Positions 17,801-25,858 of a stretch of 53,966 nucleotides of DNA are shown here, one piece after another. The DNA comes from Pseudomonadota bacterium (GTDB lineage: Bacteria; Desulfobacterota; Desulfobulbia; Desulfobulbales; Desulfocapsaceae), in assembly GCA_023412495.1 (NCBI GenBank), contig JAEYNP010000087.1, positions 1 through 53,966 of the forward strand, in the 5' to 3' direction. A program made the translations under genes and the position numbers. The first letter of the stretch is position 1, and the number at the start of each line of letters is the position of its first letter. Below the pieces are notes generated by a model. The model saw nothing but the letters and a program-made list of their open reading frames with translations, ran no database searches and had not been told where the DNA came from.

Positions 17801-18460
17801 CAGCAGCGTATCTTCCGGAAACAGTTGCTGGACGTCCTGCGGGTACGCGCAGAGCTGCCGTCCCATCACGTTTTCGCAGGGAGTGCCGGTGAGGGCGTAT
17901 TGCATGTTCGGAACGATTGCGCCTCTGGCATACAACGCCAGCGTTTCGGCCATATCCGAATTCTCGCTCAGCTCGCTGACAATGACGTAGTCCATATGGA
18001 GGGATTCGCCAAGAAACTGGGCAAGAGCAGTGAAAAAGTTTTCCGCGCCGGACAGCCAGCCGCGTTGAGCGACGAAATACAAGGCGTCCTCCATGCGCTT
18101 GCGCTCGGTGACTTCGTCGGTGACATTCCGGCAGATCTCCATCCCGGCAACGATCTCCCCACTCGTATCGAAAAGCGGCATACAGGAACATTCCCACGAA
18201 CTGGTCGTCCCGTCCTCTTCGCCCACGGTACGCACCGCCAGAGCAGGTTTCCCGGTGGAAAAAACCTCTTCCAGCCCACACCCCTCACAAATCCGATCCC
18301 GTCCTTCGTAGACGCGAAAACAATCCTTACCGATATGGGAACCGAACCTCTTTCGAACAGCCGTATTCTGGTATATGACCTTGTAATTTCGATCCTGGAC
18401 GGTGACGGCTTCAGGCAGAACGTCAATAATCTGTTCGAAGAGGGAGGGGTCGATCACCAT
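14814..18460 (-). pseudogene. Multi-PAS/GAF hybrid histidine kinase, frameshifted
   Basis: The gene would encode a soluble sensor of about 1215 residues: PAS, GAF, PAS, GAF, PAS, PAS, HisKA, HATPase_c and a receiver. The first frame (15710-18460) ends soon after the H-box GRLAGGIAHDFNNMLAV. The second frame (14814-15713) resumes at DTLAGMLKMLRRLIGEEVDL and contains the ATPase N, G1, F and G2 boxes and a receiver with LLISDVVMPEMNGPE. At 15749-15752 the usual LLAFARKQ reads as LLALPANR, so one base of the Phe codon is missing. A good GGAG site precedes ATG 18460. Either a real lesion or an assembly error. Confidence 0.88.
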
Positions 18461-18822
18461 GCGAGATCTCCGGAGCTCATAAACGACAGTTGTGGGATAT
18501 GCAAGCTGTCAAGACCGGATGCCAAACAGTGTGAAACGCAAAGCAATTTGATAAACAAGATCACCGAACACCTGTCGGCGGAAGTCGTTTAACGAAGATA
18601 AAGTACTTCACGAAATTCATTCTTAAAAAAGAAGTATTGAATTTTCAATGTACTAATAACTTCATGGTACTAGTATTTCCACCTTATTACAAGGAGCTGG
18701 AGACAAAAGCCGTCGGCTCTACGATAGTCGGCCGTCCGGAATCGGCCAGGCCGTTGCTCTCGGCAATCGACGGGAATTAATCACCAGATTCTCTATCGCC
18801 ACTCCGCGATTCTAGAAACACT
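18461..18822. other. Intergenic gap between two hybrid kinases
   Basis: These 362 bases lie upstream of the frameshifted kinase and downstream of the CHASE2 kinase, so they should hold the promoter of the first and the end of transcription of the second. The stretch near 18600-18690 is AT-rich and contains a short dyad (ATTGAATTTTCAAT). I see no gene, no convincing -35/-10 pair and no T-tailed hairpin. Confidence 0.5.
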
Positions 18823-21756
18823 TCAGCGTCGATCGAGTTCCCTCCTGACCGCTACGCCTAATTTTTCAAGAGTGTATGGTTTTTGGACGTAAACTCCGAC
18901 ACCCATCTTCTGGAGTGCCTTGACCCTCTCCGATTCGGAATACCCGCTGGCGATGATCGCTCTCTGTCCTGGGTGGATCTCGACGATCCGCTTGTACGTC
19001 TCCAGGCCGTCGATGCCATTGGGCATGACCATGTCAAGCACTACCAGATCAACGGTATGCGAACGCAGGTATTCAACAGCCTCCTCGCCGCTGGCCACGG
19101 CAGTCACCGCGTACCCGAGCTTGGTCAGCATGTTGCCGGCGATCTGCAGTTGTTCCGGCACGTCATCGACGATCAGCACCTTTTCCTTCCCGATGTAATC
19201 CTCCAGGACGTTGCGCTTGGTCAAAACCTCCGTCTGGTCGCGGGTTGCCGGCAGATACAGCACAAAACAGGTCCCTTCACCCTCACGGCTTTGGAGGTCG
19301 ATATAGCCGCCATGATCTTTGATGGTGACCCAGATCACGGTCATCCCCAGCCCGGAGCCGCTTCGGCCCATCGACTTCTTACTGTAGAACGGCTCGAAAA
19401 TTCTGTGGATATCCTCGCTGGAAATGCCGACACCTTCATCGGCGACAGAGACGCAGACGTACTCTCCGGCTGGAATCTCCTCGTATCTCATGAGAGGAGT
19501 ATCGAAAGAGTTGTTGTATGAGCAAAGCTTGATCTTGCCGCCGGCGGGCATGGCCTCGGCGGCATTTGTCAAAAGGTTCATGATCGCCTTGGCCAGATGG
19601 GACCTGGATCCCTTGATGTTAAGGAGATCAGGGGCAAGACTGCTCTCGAGCGTCGTATTGGGATGGCTTTTCAATACGGCATCGAACTCGAGAGATGTCA
19701 AGTATTCGGAAATAATCGTATTCAGATTGATGATTTCGTCGGTCATTACGCCGCGTCTGCCCAGGGTGAGCAGATCCTGGACAATCGTCGCCGCCCTCTG
19801 TCCAGATCGTTGCATGAGGGCGATTTTGGAGTACAGAGGACTGTCCGGCGACAGTTCCATCAAGAGAAGGTCGGGATAAGACACAAGGCCGACCAGGATA
19901 TTATTCAGATCATGGGCAACTCCGGCGGCAAGGCTGCCTATTGCCTCCAGTTTCTTGGCCTGCAGCAGTTTTTCTTCCAATTTCTTCTGTTTGGTAATGT
20001 CGCGGATTATCCCTTGCGTCCCGATGAACTGATTGGGCGAAGGTATGTCTTCCTGATAAATTCCTTCCGCCGAGACGCTGAAATATCCCACTTCTTCGCT
20101 GATTCCGTCCTGCTTGTGCGGCAGCAGCAGGCGCAGTTCCAGTCCGTGAGTGGCCCGTTCTCCCGTTCTCTTCTCGTTTATACGGTGTTGTGCTTTCGAC
20201 CGGTCGTCCGGTGCCACCAGATTGAAAATCGATTGGCCGAGGAGGCTGTCGGGTGAATCAATATATTTCGACACAGCCGGGCTGATAAACGATATGCGTC
20301 CGGTTGGATCAAGGCGAAAAATAATATCCGGTACCGCCTTGATAATTGAATGGAGATTTTTTTCGCTGGACCTCAAGAGGAGCAGGGTTTCGATGACCCC
20401 TTGGCGAGCTGCGAGCTGGATTTTCCAGGTTTTTACTATGGTGAGGATGGCATAGTTCGACAGGACCAGAACGGTCGGCAATAGTGGTGAAAGCAAATAG
20501 CCCCATGCCTGGAGGAAGAGCAGCGCGCCGATCCAGCTCCCGGTAATAAGTGCCAGGCATACCGCCGCGCTTGGCAGAATCCCGAGGAAGGCGACAGACA
20601 GAGCGGCACATATCGCGACAGACATGCCGAACAGGGCTTCCCACATCAGAAAATCGCTCGGCCGGCTGACCTGCCGGCCGGTCAACAGGTTATCCAGCAC
20701 CTGGGCATGAACACCCACATGGGAATGGACCGTGGCGGTGGGAGTCTGATACACATGTCTCAAGCCGGCAGCAGAGGCGCCGATCAAGATAATTTTGCCA
20801 TTGAGCCGGTGCGGTGAGATTTTTCCGCTGAGAAGGTCGCCGGCCGAGACCCGGGGAAATGTATCTGCTTGACGGGGAAACTGCACGATCATGTTCCCCA
20901 GCGTGTCGATGGCAATCGACCTGTTATCAATACTCAGGTCAAGGCGGCCGGCTCCCCGGTGGTGTATCCCGATCTGGTTGCTGTTGCCGTATTTCATCAG
21001 CATGGCCAGTGCCAAAGAGGGGTAGAGCCGGTCATCGAACCGTATCAGCATCGGTACCCGCCGCAGGATTCCATCGGCATCGGGGGTTGCGTTTAAAAAG
21101 CCTGAGTGCGTCACCGCATCGGAGAAGATCCTGAGGTTGCAGGCCACCCCCTGAGCCTTGAAAAAGCCGGACCGTTCATGATCCGCATGGGGTATGTTGA
21201 CCCCCACAAAGCCTGGAGGATGAAGCCCGCAAGAGGTTTCCGGCATATAACCGTTCTCGAACAAAAATCCGTATCCGAGAACAAACGGCCCTTTGGTGAG
21301 CGTGTCGGCAAGGTGCATGTCGGAATCCATCAGGTCGGTAGGTCTTCCGGCGGTGCCGATACCATAGTCGGGTTTACCGCTCAGGCCGGTTCCGAGGTTG
21401 CCTTGGGAAGCTTGGGACGTGCGATCGGGTTCGGCCAGGATAAAATTCAAGCCTATACTGGCCGCACCCGAGGCGTTGAGTGTGCGGAGGAGCTCTGCAA
21501 GGTAGAAACGGGGCCAGGGCCATTGGCCATATTGAGCCAGGCTTTTATCGTCGATGTCAACTATGATGATCAAGTCAGATGGCGGTTTGTCTTGCACAAA
21601 GGCCATCACGACATCGGTTGTTCTGTTGTTTGTCGAGCTGATAAGGGCGGGATGGATCAGATAAACCGCACTCAAGGCCACACTCAACAGAAGTGCCGTT
21701 ATCAGAAGGATTTTGGCTACTCCGTTCTTGTTATCAAAGGACTCGGACGGATCCAT
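18823..21756 (-). CDS. CHASE2-PAS hybrid histidine kinase with receiver
   Basis: This ~977-residue sensor starts with a transmembrane helix (about 15-35), then a large periplasmic CHASE2 domain (about 40-325, with VDIDDKSLAQYGQWPWPR) and three transmembrane helices (about 375-445). The cytoplasmic part has a PAS domain, HisKA (IGSLAAGVAHDLNN, His near 615), HATPase_c (NLLTNAAEAMPAGG, DEGVGIS, GSGLGM) and a receiver with LVVLDMVMP (Asp near 908). All catalytic motifs are intact. A GTG at 21765 would overlap the upstream stop by one base; ATG 21756 has better spacing to AGG. It is last in an apparent operon with the FecR and OmpA-like genes. Confidence 0.93.
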   Translation of the reverse strand: MDPSESFDNKNGVAKILLITALLLSVALSAVYLIHPALISSTNNRTTDVVMAFVQDKPPSDLIIIVDIDDKSLAQYGQWPWPRFYLAELLRTLNASGAASIGLNFILAEPDRTSQASQGNLGTGLSGKPDYGIGTAGRPTDLMDSDMHLADTLTKGPFVLGYGFLFENGYMPETSCGLHPPGFVGVNIPHADHERSGFFKAQGVACNLRIFSDAVTHSGFLNATPDADGILRRVPMLIRFDDRLYPSLALAMLMKYGNSNQIGIHHRGAGRLDLSIDNRSIAIDTLGNMIVQFPRQADTFPRVSAGDLLSGKISPHRLNGKIILIGASAAGLRHVYQTPTATVHSHVGVHAQVLDNLLTGRQVSRPSDFLMWEALFGMSVAICAALSVAFLGILPSAAVCLALITGSWIGALLFLQAWGYLLSPLLPTVLVLSNYAILTIVKTWKIQLAARQGVIETLLLLRSSEKNLHSIIKAVPDIIFRLDPTGRISFISPAVSKYIDSPDSLLGQSIFNLVAPDDRSKAQHRINEKRTGERATHGLELRLLLPHKQDGISEEVGYFSVSAEGIYQEDIPSPNQFIGTQGIIRDITKQKKLEEKLLQAKKLEAIGSLAAGVAHDLNNILVGLVSYPDLLLMELSPDSPLYSKIALMQRSGQRAATIVQDLLTLGRRGVMTDEIINLNTIISEYLTSLEFDAVLKSHPNTTLESSLAPDLLNIKGSRSHLAKAIMNLLTNAAEAMPAGGKIKLCSYNNSFDTPLMRYEEIPAGEYVCVSVADEGVGISSEDIHRIFEPFYSKKSMGRSGSGLGMTVIWVTIKDHGGYIDLQSREGEGTCFVLYLPATRDQTEVLTKRNVLEDYIGKEKVLIVDDVPEQLQIAGNMLTKLGYAVTAVASGEEAVEYLRSHTVDLVVLDMVMPNGIDGLETYKRIVEIHPGQRAIIASGYSESERVKALQKMGVGVYVQKPYTLEKLGVAVRRELDRR

Positions 21757-21764
21757 AGGTTCCA

Positions 21765-22364
21765 CTACCTGACGACAACCTCGACCCGGCGGTTTTTTGG
21801 TTCATAAACATTGTCTCCGGTTGGAATCAAGGGGTTTTCCTTGCCGTGCGAGGTGGTCCGGATGGAGTTCTCTTCCACTCCCTCTCCGACCAGCAGAGCT
21901 TTTACCGCCTCGGCCCTGTCATGTGAGAGTGCTATATTGATTTCCTTGCTGCCGAGTGTATCGGTGTGTCCTACCACCGAGATATCGGCGGAGTTGCGCT
22001 CCTTGATGGTGGCAATGATATCGGGCAGAAGGTTTGCAGAATCAGGGGTAAGGGTGGTTTCTCCTGTGAAATAGAGCAGATAATGGATGGGGCGTTGAGG
22101 CTGAACGGAGAGGGCCTCTTGAAATATCTTTTCGACAGCTTCTTGGCCGAGTTGTACCGGTGCGTCCGGCTGATCCTTGGCATCTCCGATTGTGGTCGCC
22201 TGGTAAGGAGTTTCCAGGGTGACGCTGCCGGCTTCAGTCAGAACGGAGATTATGCCCGGCTTGCCATCCGGATCGGGCGCCATTGCCACCAGTGTCTGCC
22301 TGGCGCAGCCGTTTGCAAGAGCGATCAAAAAAAACAGCATTGTAACTCGCGCCATCCTGGTCAT
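21765..22364 (-). CDS. OmpA-like peptidoglycan-binding lipoprotein
   Basis: The 199-residue product begins with a lipoprotein signal peptide ending in ALANGC (Cys20) and finishes with an OmpA C-terminal domain: VVGHTDTLGS, NIALSHDRAEAV, then GKENPL and EPKNRRVEVVV. Such proteins are anchored in the outer membrane and bind peptidoglycan. The middle part (about 25-90) is not recognised. It lies between the FecR-domain gene (70 bp upstream) and the CHASE2 kinase, which starts at or within a few bases of its stop codon. An envelope-sensing role together with the kinase is inferred from this arrangement. Confidence 0.9.
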   Translation of the reverse strand: MTRMARVTMLFFLIALANGCARQTLVAMAPDPDGKPGIISVLTEAGSVTLETPYQATTIGDAKDQPDAPVQLGQEAVEKIFQEALSVQPQRPIHYLLYFTGETTLTPDSANLLPDIIATIKERNSADISVVGHTDTLGSKEINIALSHDRAEAVKALLVGEGVEENSIRTTSHGKENPLIPTGDNVYEPKNRRVEVVVR

Positions 22365-22434
22365 TATCGATCCTTAAAGGCACTTGACCCCCTTTATGTG
22401 GGGGGCCTTATTGTGTAGAGTTGCGGGACAATCC

Positions 22435-22881
22435 TCAATCCACTCGGATCAGAACGTGCGTGCCCCGGGTTCCGACCGTCGCATGCGGCGTTTCGATGCG
22501 CACCTGATCCGGCGCCAGCTGGGAAATCCGACCGGATAAAAAAGAAACCGTTCCCTGAAAGATCTTGGCAATGAACGACAGTTTCTTTTCGTTTGGCTGA
22601 AACATGAAGTTTTTGATGGCGATTTTGCTGTTGTAGCCCAGGGAGATAACCGTATCGTCCTCCAGAATCAGGCCGGCCTTGCCGTTTGGGCCCGTTTGAA
22701 CGATATCGCCCTCGAACAACTTATGATTTGGCTCGGCTTTGAGTATCCGGTCGCCTCTGGCTATTTCGACTTCCCCGGCCATCGATTTGACGATGCCGAC
22801 GTGTTCCGCAGCCGATCCGCATGCCAGAGAACTTGACAGCATCAGTACAGCAAACAGAATCTTCAAGGAGATCGTTTTCAT
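22435..22881 (-). CDS. Secreted FecR-domain protein
   Basis: This 148-residue protein has a signal peptide (MKTISLKILFAVLMLSSSLA, cleavage probably after GSA) and a FecR domain: VKSMAGEVEIARGDRIL, LFEGDIVQTGPNGKAGLILEDDTVISLG, and the end TPHATVGTRGTHVLIRV. FecR domains occur in periplasmic signal transducers, and stand-alone secreted versions are often encoded beside CHASE2-domain sensors. ATG 22881 is chosen because the signal peptide starts there. It is the first gene of the fecR-type/ompA-like/CHASE2 kinase set, and a weak promoter-like pair lies upstream. Confidence 0.88.
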   Translation of the reverse strand: MKTISLKILFAVLMLSSSLACGSAAEHVGIVKSMAGEVEIARGDRILKAEPNHKLFEGDIVQTGPNGKAGLILEDDTVISLGYNSKIAIKNFMFQPNEKKLSFIAKIFQGTVSFLSGRISQLAPDQVRIETPHATVGTRGTHVLIRVD

Positions 22882-23201
22882 TTGCCACGCAACCTTAAGG
22901 AAAAAGCCGGCTATTCGACATATGACAGCCGCTCCCGTATTATGCCAGAATATTCTATTATTTAGGCTAACACTTGCAATACTCAAAGTCAAAAAAACAC
23001 ATTTACCAAAAAAGCGTCGCCAACCGACCGGACAGGCAACTAAAGGTAAAATTTCTATAGTCCGACACTCCTAGTATTTTAAAGTTGAAGTGCGGAGGCT
23101 TGTGCACCTATTCTTTTCTTGTTCAATATTCCGTTCATCGCTATTATTTCAATGATTAACATCACGAGAAAGATTACGGCACGGAAGGACGGGAGGATTA
23201 T
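22882..23201. other. Divergent intergenic region with weak promoter-like pair
   Basis: These 320 bases separate the divergent FecR-domain gene and the AbiEii-partner gene and are AT-rich. On the minus strand TTGAGT (complement of 22981-22986) and TAAATA (complement of 22959-22964) are spaced 16 bp apart and could serve the FecR operon. A good GGGAGG site precedes the plus-strand gene at 23202. I see no gene or terminator. Confidence 0.35.
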
Positions 23202-23552
23202 ATGGCAACGAGCGGCAAACAGCCGCCGAGCGAGGCAAGTGATAGACGGCTGGCTACCGCCGCCCGCGTCTTGCAAGAGTGTTTTTGGGGAGAGTACGAA
23301 CTCACTCCGGAAGAACTCCTGGCGCGCCTGGACCGTAACGAACCGGGATTCGACCGCTTCATTTTCTCCAAAGTCATCGAGAACGGCAGCAAGCCCTCCT
23401 GGTTTCTGCCGGAGTTGTTTCCACCTGACCGCCTCAACGCTCTGCTTGAGCGCTATCTACGAATGGCGGGAGGGAAAAGGAGAGTGAGGGTGGTTGCAGC
23501 CAACCTCACCGGCCGCTACGATCTGGTTCCGGAGCTGCAATGGCAAAAGTAG
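23202..23552 (+). CDS. Small partner protein of AbiEii-type nucleotidyltransferase
   Basis: This 116-residue protein is not one I can name. The sequence RVLQECFWGEYELTPEELLARLDRNEPGFDRFIFSKVIENGS suggests a compact helical domain like those of small proteins encoded just before nucleotidyltransferase-type toxins. GGGAGG lies a few bases before the ATG. Its last 13 bases overlap the next gene, so the two are translationally coupled. An antitoxin role is inferred from position only; it does not show the winged-helix start expected of classic AbiEi. Confidence 0.72.
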   Translation: MATSGKQPPSEASDRRLATAARVLQECFWGEYELTPEELLARLDRNEPGFDRFIFSKVIENGSKPSWFLPELFPPDRLNALLERYLRMAGGKRRVRVVAANLTGRYDLVPELQWQK

Positions 23553-24181
23553 ATTATCCTATCTTACATACTCTCCAGGATCGGGTGTTGGAGTCTATAT
23601 TCAGCGTGACAACCGGTTTCTACCTGACAGGCGGCACCTGCCTGAACAGGTTCTATTTGGAAAGGCGTTACTCGGACGACCTCGATCTTTTCACCTCGGA
23701 TAACAATCTTTTTCGCGAAGATTCCAGATTGCTGCGTGAGACGCTGTCGAAAGCTGTCGTTGGCTTTGACACAGTTGTCGATACCCGGGACTTCATCCGA
23801 CTGATGGTCGATGGAGTTCTCAAGGTCGATCTGGTCAATGATCGGGTTTACCGAGTCGGGAAGAGTGCGCAGATGGGTACAATCCTCGTGGACAATATCA
23901 GCAATATCGGCGCCAATAAAATCTGTGCCGTACTGGGTCGGGATGATCCGAAAGATATCTTCGACCTCTACACGATTTTCTCTCTTCCGGAAGTAAGCTG
24001 GCCCGATATCATGGCAGCCGCCGCCAGAAAGTGTGTTTTTGACAGAGAAGAACTTCGGTTCCGCCTTAAGAGCTTCCCCATGCCGATGATAGGAATGTTG
24101 CCGCTGGCAGACCCGGTCTTCGCCGAAGAATTTCAAAGGGATTACCCAACAATGCTCTCGTGTCTTCTTGCGGCGGTTTAA
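23540..24181 (+). CDS. AbiEii-family nucleotidyltransferase (putative toxin)
   Basis: The 213-residue protein shows the AbiEii/MNT-like nucleotidyltransferase pattern: TGFYLTGGTCLNRFYLERRYSDDLDLF, giving the GG-T motif and the metal-binding DLD, followed by VDLVNDRV and the later DPKDIFDLYTIF. Members act as toxins of AbiE-type systems by transferring nucleotides, and some are phage abortive-infection effectors. Length is short for AbiEii (often about 270-300 residues) but similar to many single-domain relatives. It overlaps the upstream small gene by 13 bp. Downstream is a hairpin and then the convergent DinB-fold gene. Confidence 0.85.
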   Translation: MAKVDYPILHTLQDRVLESIFSVTTGFYLTGGTCLNRFYLERRYSDDLDLFTSDNNLFREDSRLLRETLSKAVVGFDTVVDTRDFIRLMVDGVLKVDLVNDRVYRVGKSAQMGTILVDNISNIGANKICAVLGRDDPKDIFDLYTIFSLPEVSWPDIMAAAARKCVFDREELRFRLKSFPMPMIGMLPLADPVFAEEFQRDYPTMLSCLLAAV

Positions 24182-24240
24182 GCTACAGCCTGCGAGACTT
24201 TGAGTTGGCAACCAAGAGTTGAATGGTTACGGAAGCTAGA

Positions 24241-24267
24241 ACCACCCTCCCCAAACGGGAAGGTGGT
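24241..24267. terminator. Hairpin between convergent genes
   Basis: Arms ACCACCCTCCC and GGGAAGGTGGT pair over 11 positions with one mismatch around the loop CAAAC. The hairpin lies between the end of the AbiEii-like gene (24181) and the end of the DinB-fold gene (24291) and may serve both. No long T-tract follows on either strand. Confidence 0.55.
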
Positions 24268-24290
24268 GATGGAACGATTTACAAGTCATC

Positions 24291-24776
24291 TTACGATGAT
24301 GCCTTCCCGAGCAATTGCTCGATTTCGCCGAGGTGGAGCCTGAGATGGCGCGGGTAGTCGACAATCATATCCTTCAGGCTGATATTCTCTCCCAAGGCGG
24401 AAATCCAAATGTTGCCCAGGGTGTCTTTCGAAATATTGGCGATGACATGTACGAGATGCAGATTGCCGTACTTCCAGAGATTCACGAGCAGTGACCAATC
24501 CTCCTCCTGGTAGTTCTGCAGGCGAATCCAGATATCGTTTGCCCCGAGATTGGCGTAATCGGGAAACTGCAGGGGCGACGGCTGGTACTGGAGGTGCACC
24601 GTGCGATGCAGGTTGTTGGACGCCGAATCGATCAAATGGCCGAGGATCTGCTTGATGGTCCGGTTCTGCCTGTTTCTGCGCCCTTTGAGGATATCCCCAT
24701 CGATGGCGGTAAGCCTCGATTCCCATTCCGTCACCAGTGCTTGGATGGCCTGCGCTGCCTGCTCAAGTTCCTTCAT
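24291..24776 (-). CDS. DinB-superfamily protein
   Basis: The 161-residue product has the four-helix DinB/YfiT-like pattern: an N-terminal helix with EWESRLTAI, then KQILGHLIDSASNNLHR with a probable metal-binding His, a central HLVHVIANIS, and the C-terminal helix LRLHLGEIEQLLG. These proteins are metal-dependent and often transfer bacillithiol or mycothiol or act in stress responses; the activity here is unknown. A GGAGG site lies just upstream of the ATG. It is divergent from a LysR-type regulator with 124 bp between the starts, so that regulator may control it. Confidence 0.82.
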   Translation of the reverse strand: MKELEQAAQAIQALVTEWESRLTAIDGDILKGRRNRQNRTIKQILGHLIDSASNNLHRTVHLQYQPSPLQFPDYANLGANDIWIRLQNYQEEDWSLLVNLWKYGNLHLVHVIANISKDTLGNIWISALGENISLKDMIVDYPRHLRLHLGEIEQLLGKASS

Positions 24777-24874
24777 TTTGTCCTCCTTGTGTTGTTGATA
24801 TTGGCTGGCGAAATATTTTCGGCTACTATACTTCTTCGCTGAGTTGCCGGGAATTCAAAGGCTTGCAAGGGAGG

Positions 24875-24891
24875 CTTCACAAAATGTGAAG
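24875..24891. promoter_or_regulatory. TCAC-N5-GTGA dyad before lysR-type gene
   Basis: CTTCAC and GTGAAG form a perfect 6-bp dyad around AAAAT. The core fits the T-N11-A rule of LysR-type regulators. It ends 9 bases before the ATG at 24901 and overlaps the probable Shine-Dalgarno GAAGG, so it could mediate autoregulation as an operator or fold as an mRNA hairpin over the ribosome site. Confidence 0.55.
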
Positions 24892-24900
24892 GCATCGGCT

Positions 24901-25746
24901 ATGGAAATCTATCAACTGGAGAGCTTTCTCGCGGTGGTGAGGACGGGTTCGCTGTCAAAGGCAGCCGTGCAGCGAAATATCTCCCTTCCGGGGATAAGCA
25001 AGCACATCAAACTGCTCGAGGAAAGCCTGGGCCTTCCACTTTTTACACGAAATGCCCAGGGGATGGCGCTCACCGAGGGTGGCAGGCTGGCCTTGCGGCA
25101 CGCGGAAGAGATAGAACGCAACGTCGATGGCCTTTACCGTCTTGCAAAAAAGACCGCGCCGATCAGGATCGGCCTGAACATCTCTCCCGATTTCATCGAG
25201 CTGTTCCGCCTGAAGACTCTTGTAGAGGAACGCCATCCGCGAAACAGGACCGTGCTGACCAACCACAATTCCCGGGTGTTGCTGGGGCAGCTGGCCGCCG
25301 GGGAACTTGACCTCTGCCTGGCATTCGGCGAAGTGCCGGAGCATTTCCGCAAACTCCTCGTCCGCAGGGTCCGGATGCCGCTCATGATTCCTATGTCACT
25401 GCAGAATGGGGAAAACCTCGACGGGAAATGCTGGATCGCCAATACCGCCGACTGCCCGTTCAAGGCGTCGCTGGAAGAGTTCTGGCGCCTTTACGGCATT
25501 GTGCCCCGGTCGACGATCCTGTCACAGGATCAGTCGCGAAAAGAGATGGTAGCCCAAGGACTTGGCATTGGCTTCCTCGAGCCGCAGGATTGTTTGTCAC
25601 TGACAACAGCCGGACTCGCGAGACAGCATGGCGAACATTTCCTGGAAGTCAGCCTGTGGGTGGTTTTCCAAGACGAGGGTTATGCCGAGACCGCGCAATT
25701 CCTCCAGCAGTATGTGCAGCGGAAGTACGACGGCCTCGAATCTTAA
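24901..25746 (+). CDS. LysR-type transcriptional regulator
   Basis: This is a 281-residue LysR-family regulator. The N-terminal winged helix is clear (LESFLAVVRTGSLSKAAVQRNISLPGISKHIKLLEESLGLPLFTR, about residues 4-50), followed by the linker helix and a substrate-binding domain starting near residue 90 (IRIGLNISPDFIELFRLKTL). It is slightly shorter than usual (about 295-310). ATG 24901 is chosen because the helix-turn-helix begins immediately after. It is divergent from the DinB-fold gene, the likely but unproven target. The effector is unknown. Confidence 0.92.
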   Translation: MEIYQLESFLAVVRTGSLSKAAVQRNISLPGISKHIKLLEESLGLPLFTRNAQGMALTEGGRLALRHAEEIERNVDGLYRLAKKTAPIRIGLNISPDFIELFRLKTLVEERHPRNRTVLTNHNSRVLLGQLAAGELDLCLAFGEVPEHFRKLLVRRVRMPLMIPMSLQNGENLDGKCWIANTADCPFKASLEEFWRLYGIVPRSTILSQDQSRKEMVAQGLGIGFLEPQDCLSLTTAGLARQHGEHFLEVSLWVVFQDEGYAETAQFLQQYVQRKYDGLES

Positions 25747-25766
25747 GCATCCAACTATGATAAAGC

Positions 25767-25842
25767 CGTAAAAAGTGTTCCAACCCGTGGAGAGGGCTCT
25801 GGAAAAAGTTCGATATACGAGGCCTAGATCGGACTTTTTACG
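25767..25842. repeat. Nested palindrome between convergent genes
   Basis: CGTAAAAAGT at 25767-25776 is the exact complement of ACTTTTTACG at 25833-25842. An inner hairpin pairs AAAAAGTTCGAT (25803-25814) with ATCGGACTTTTT (25828-25839) with one mismatch. The inner right arm carries five Ts, so it may terminate the LysR gene, and the inner left arm could do the same for DUF3047 on the other strand. The nested form suggests a dispersed intergenic repeat. Confidence 0.6.
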
Positions 25843-25858
25843 AGTCCTTCAACTATAA

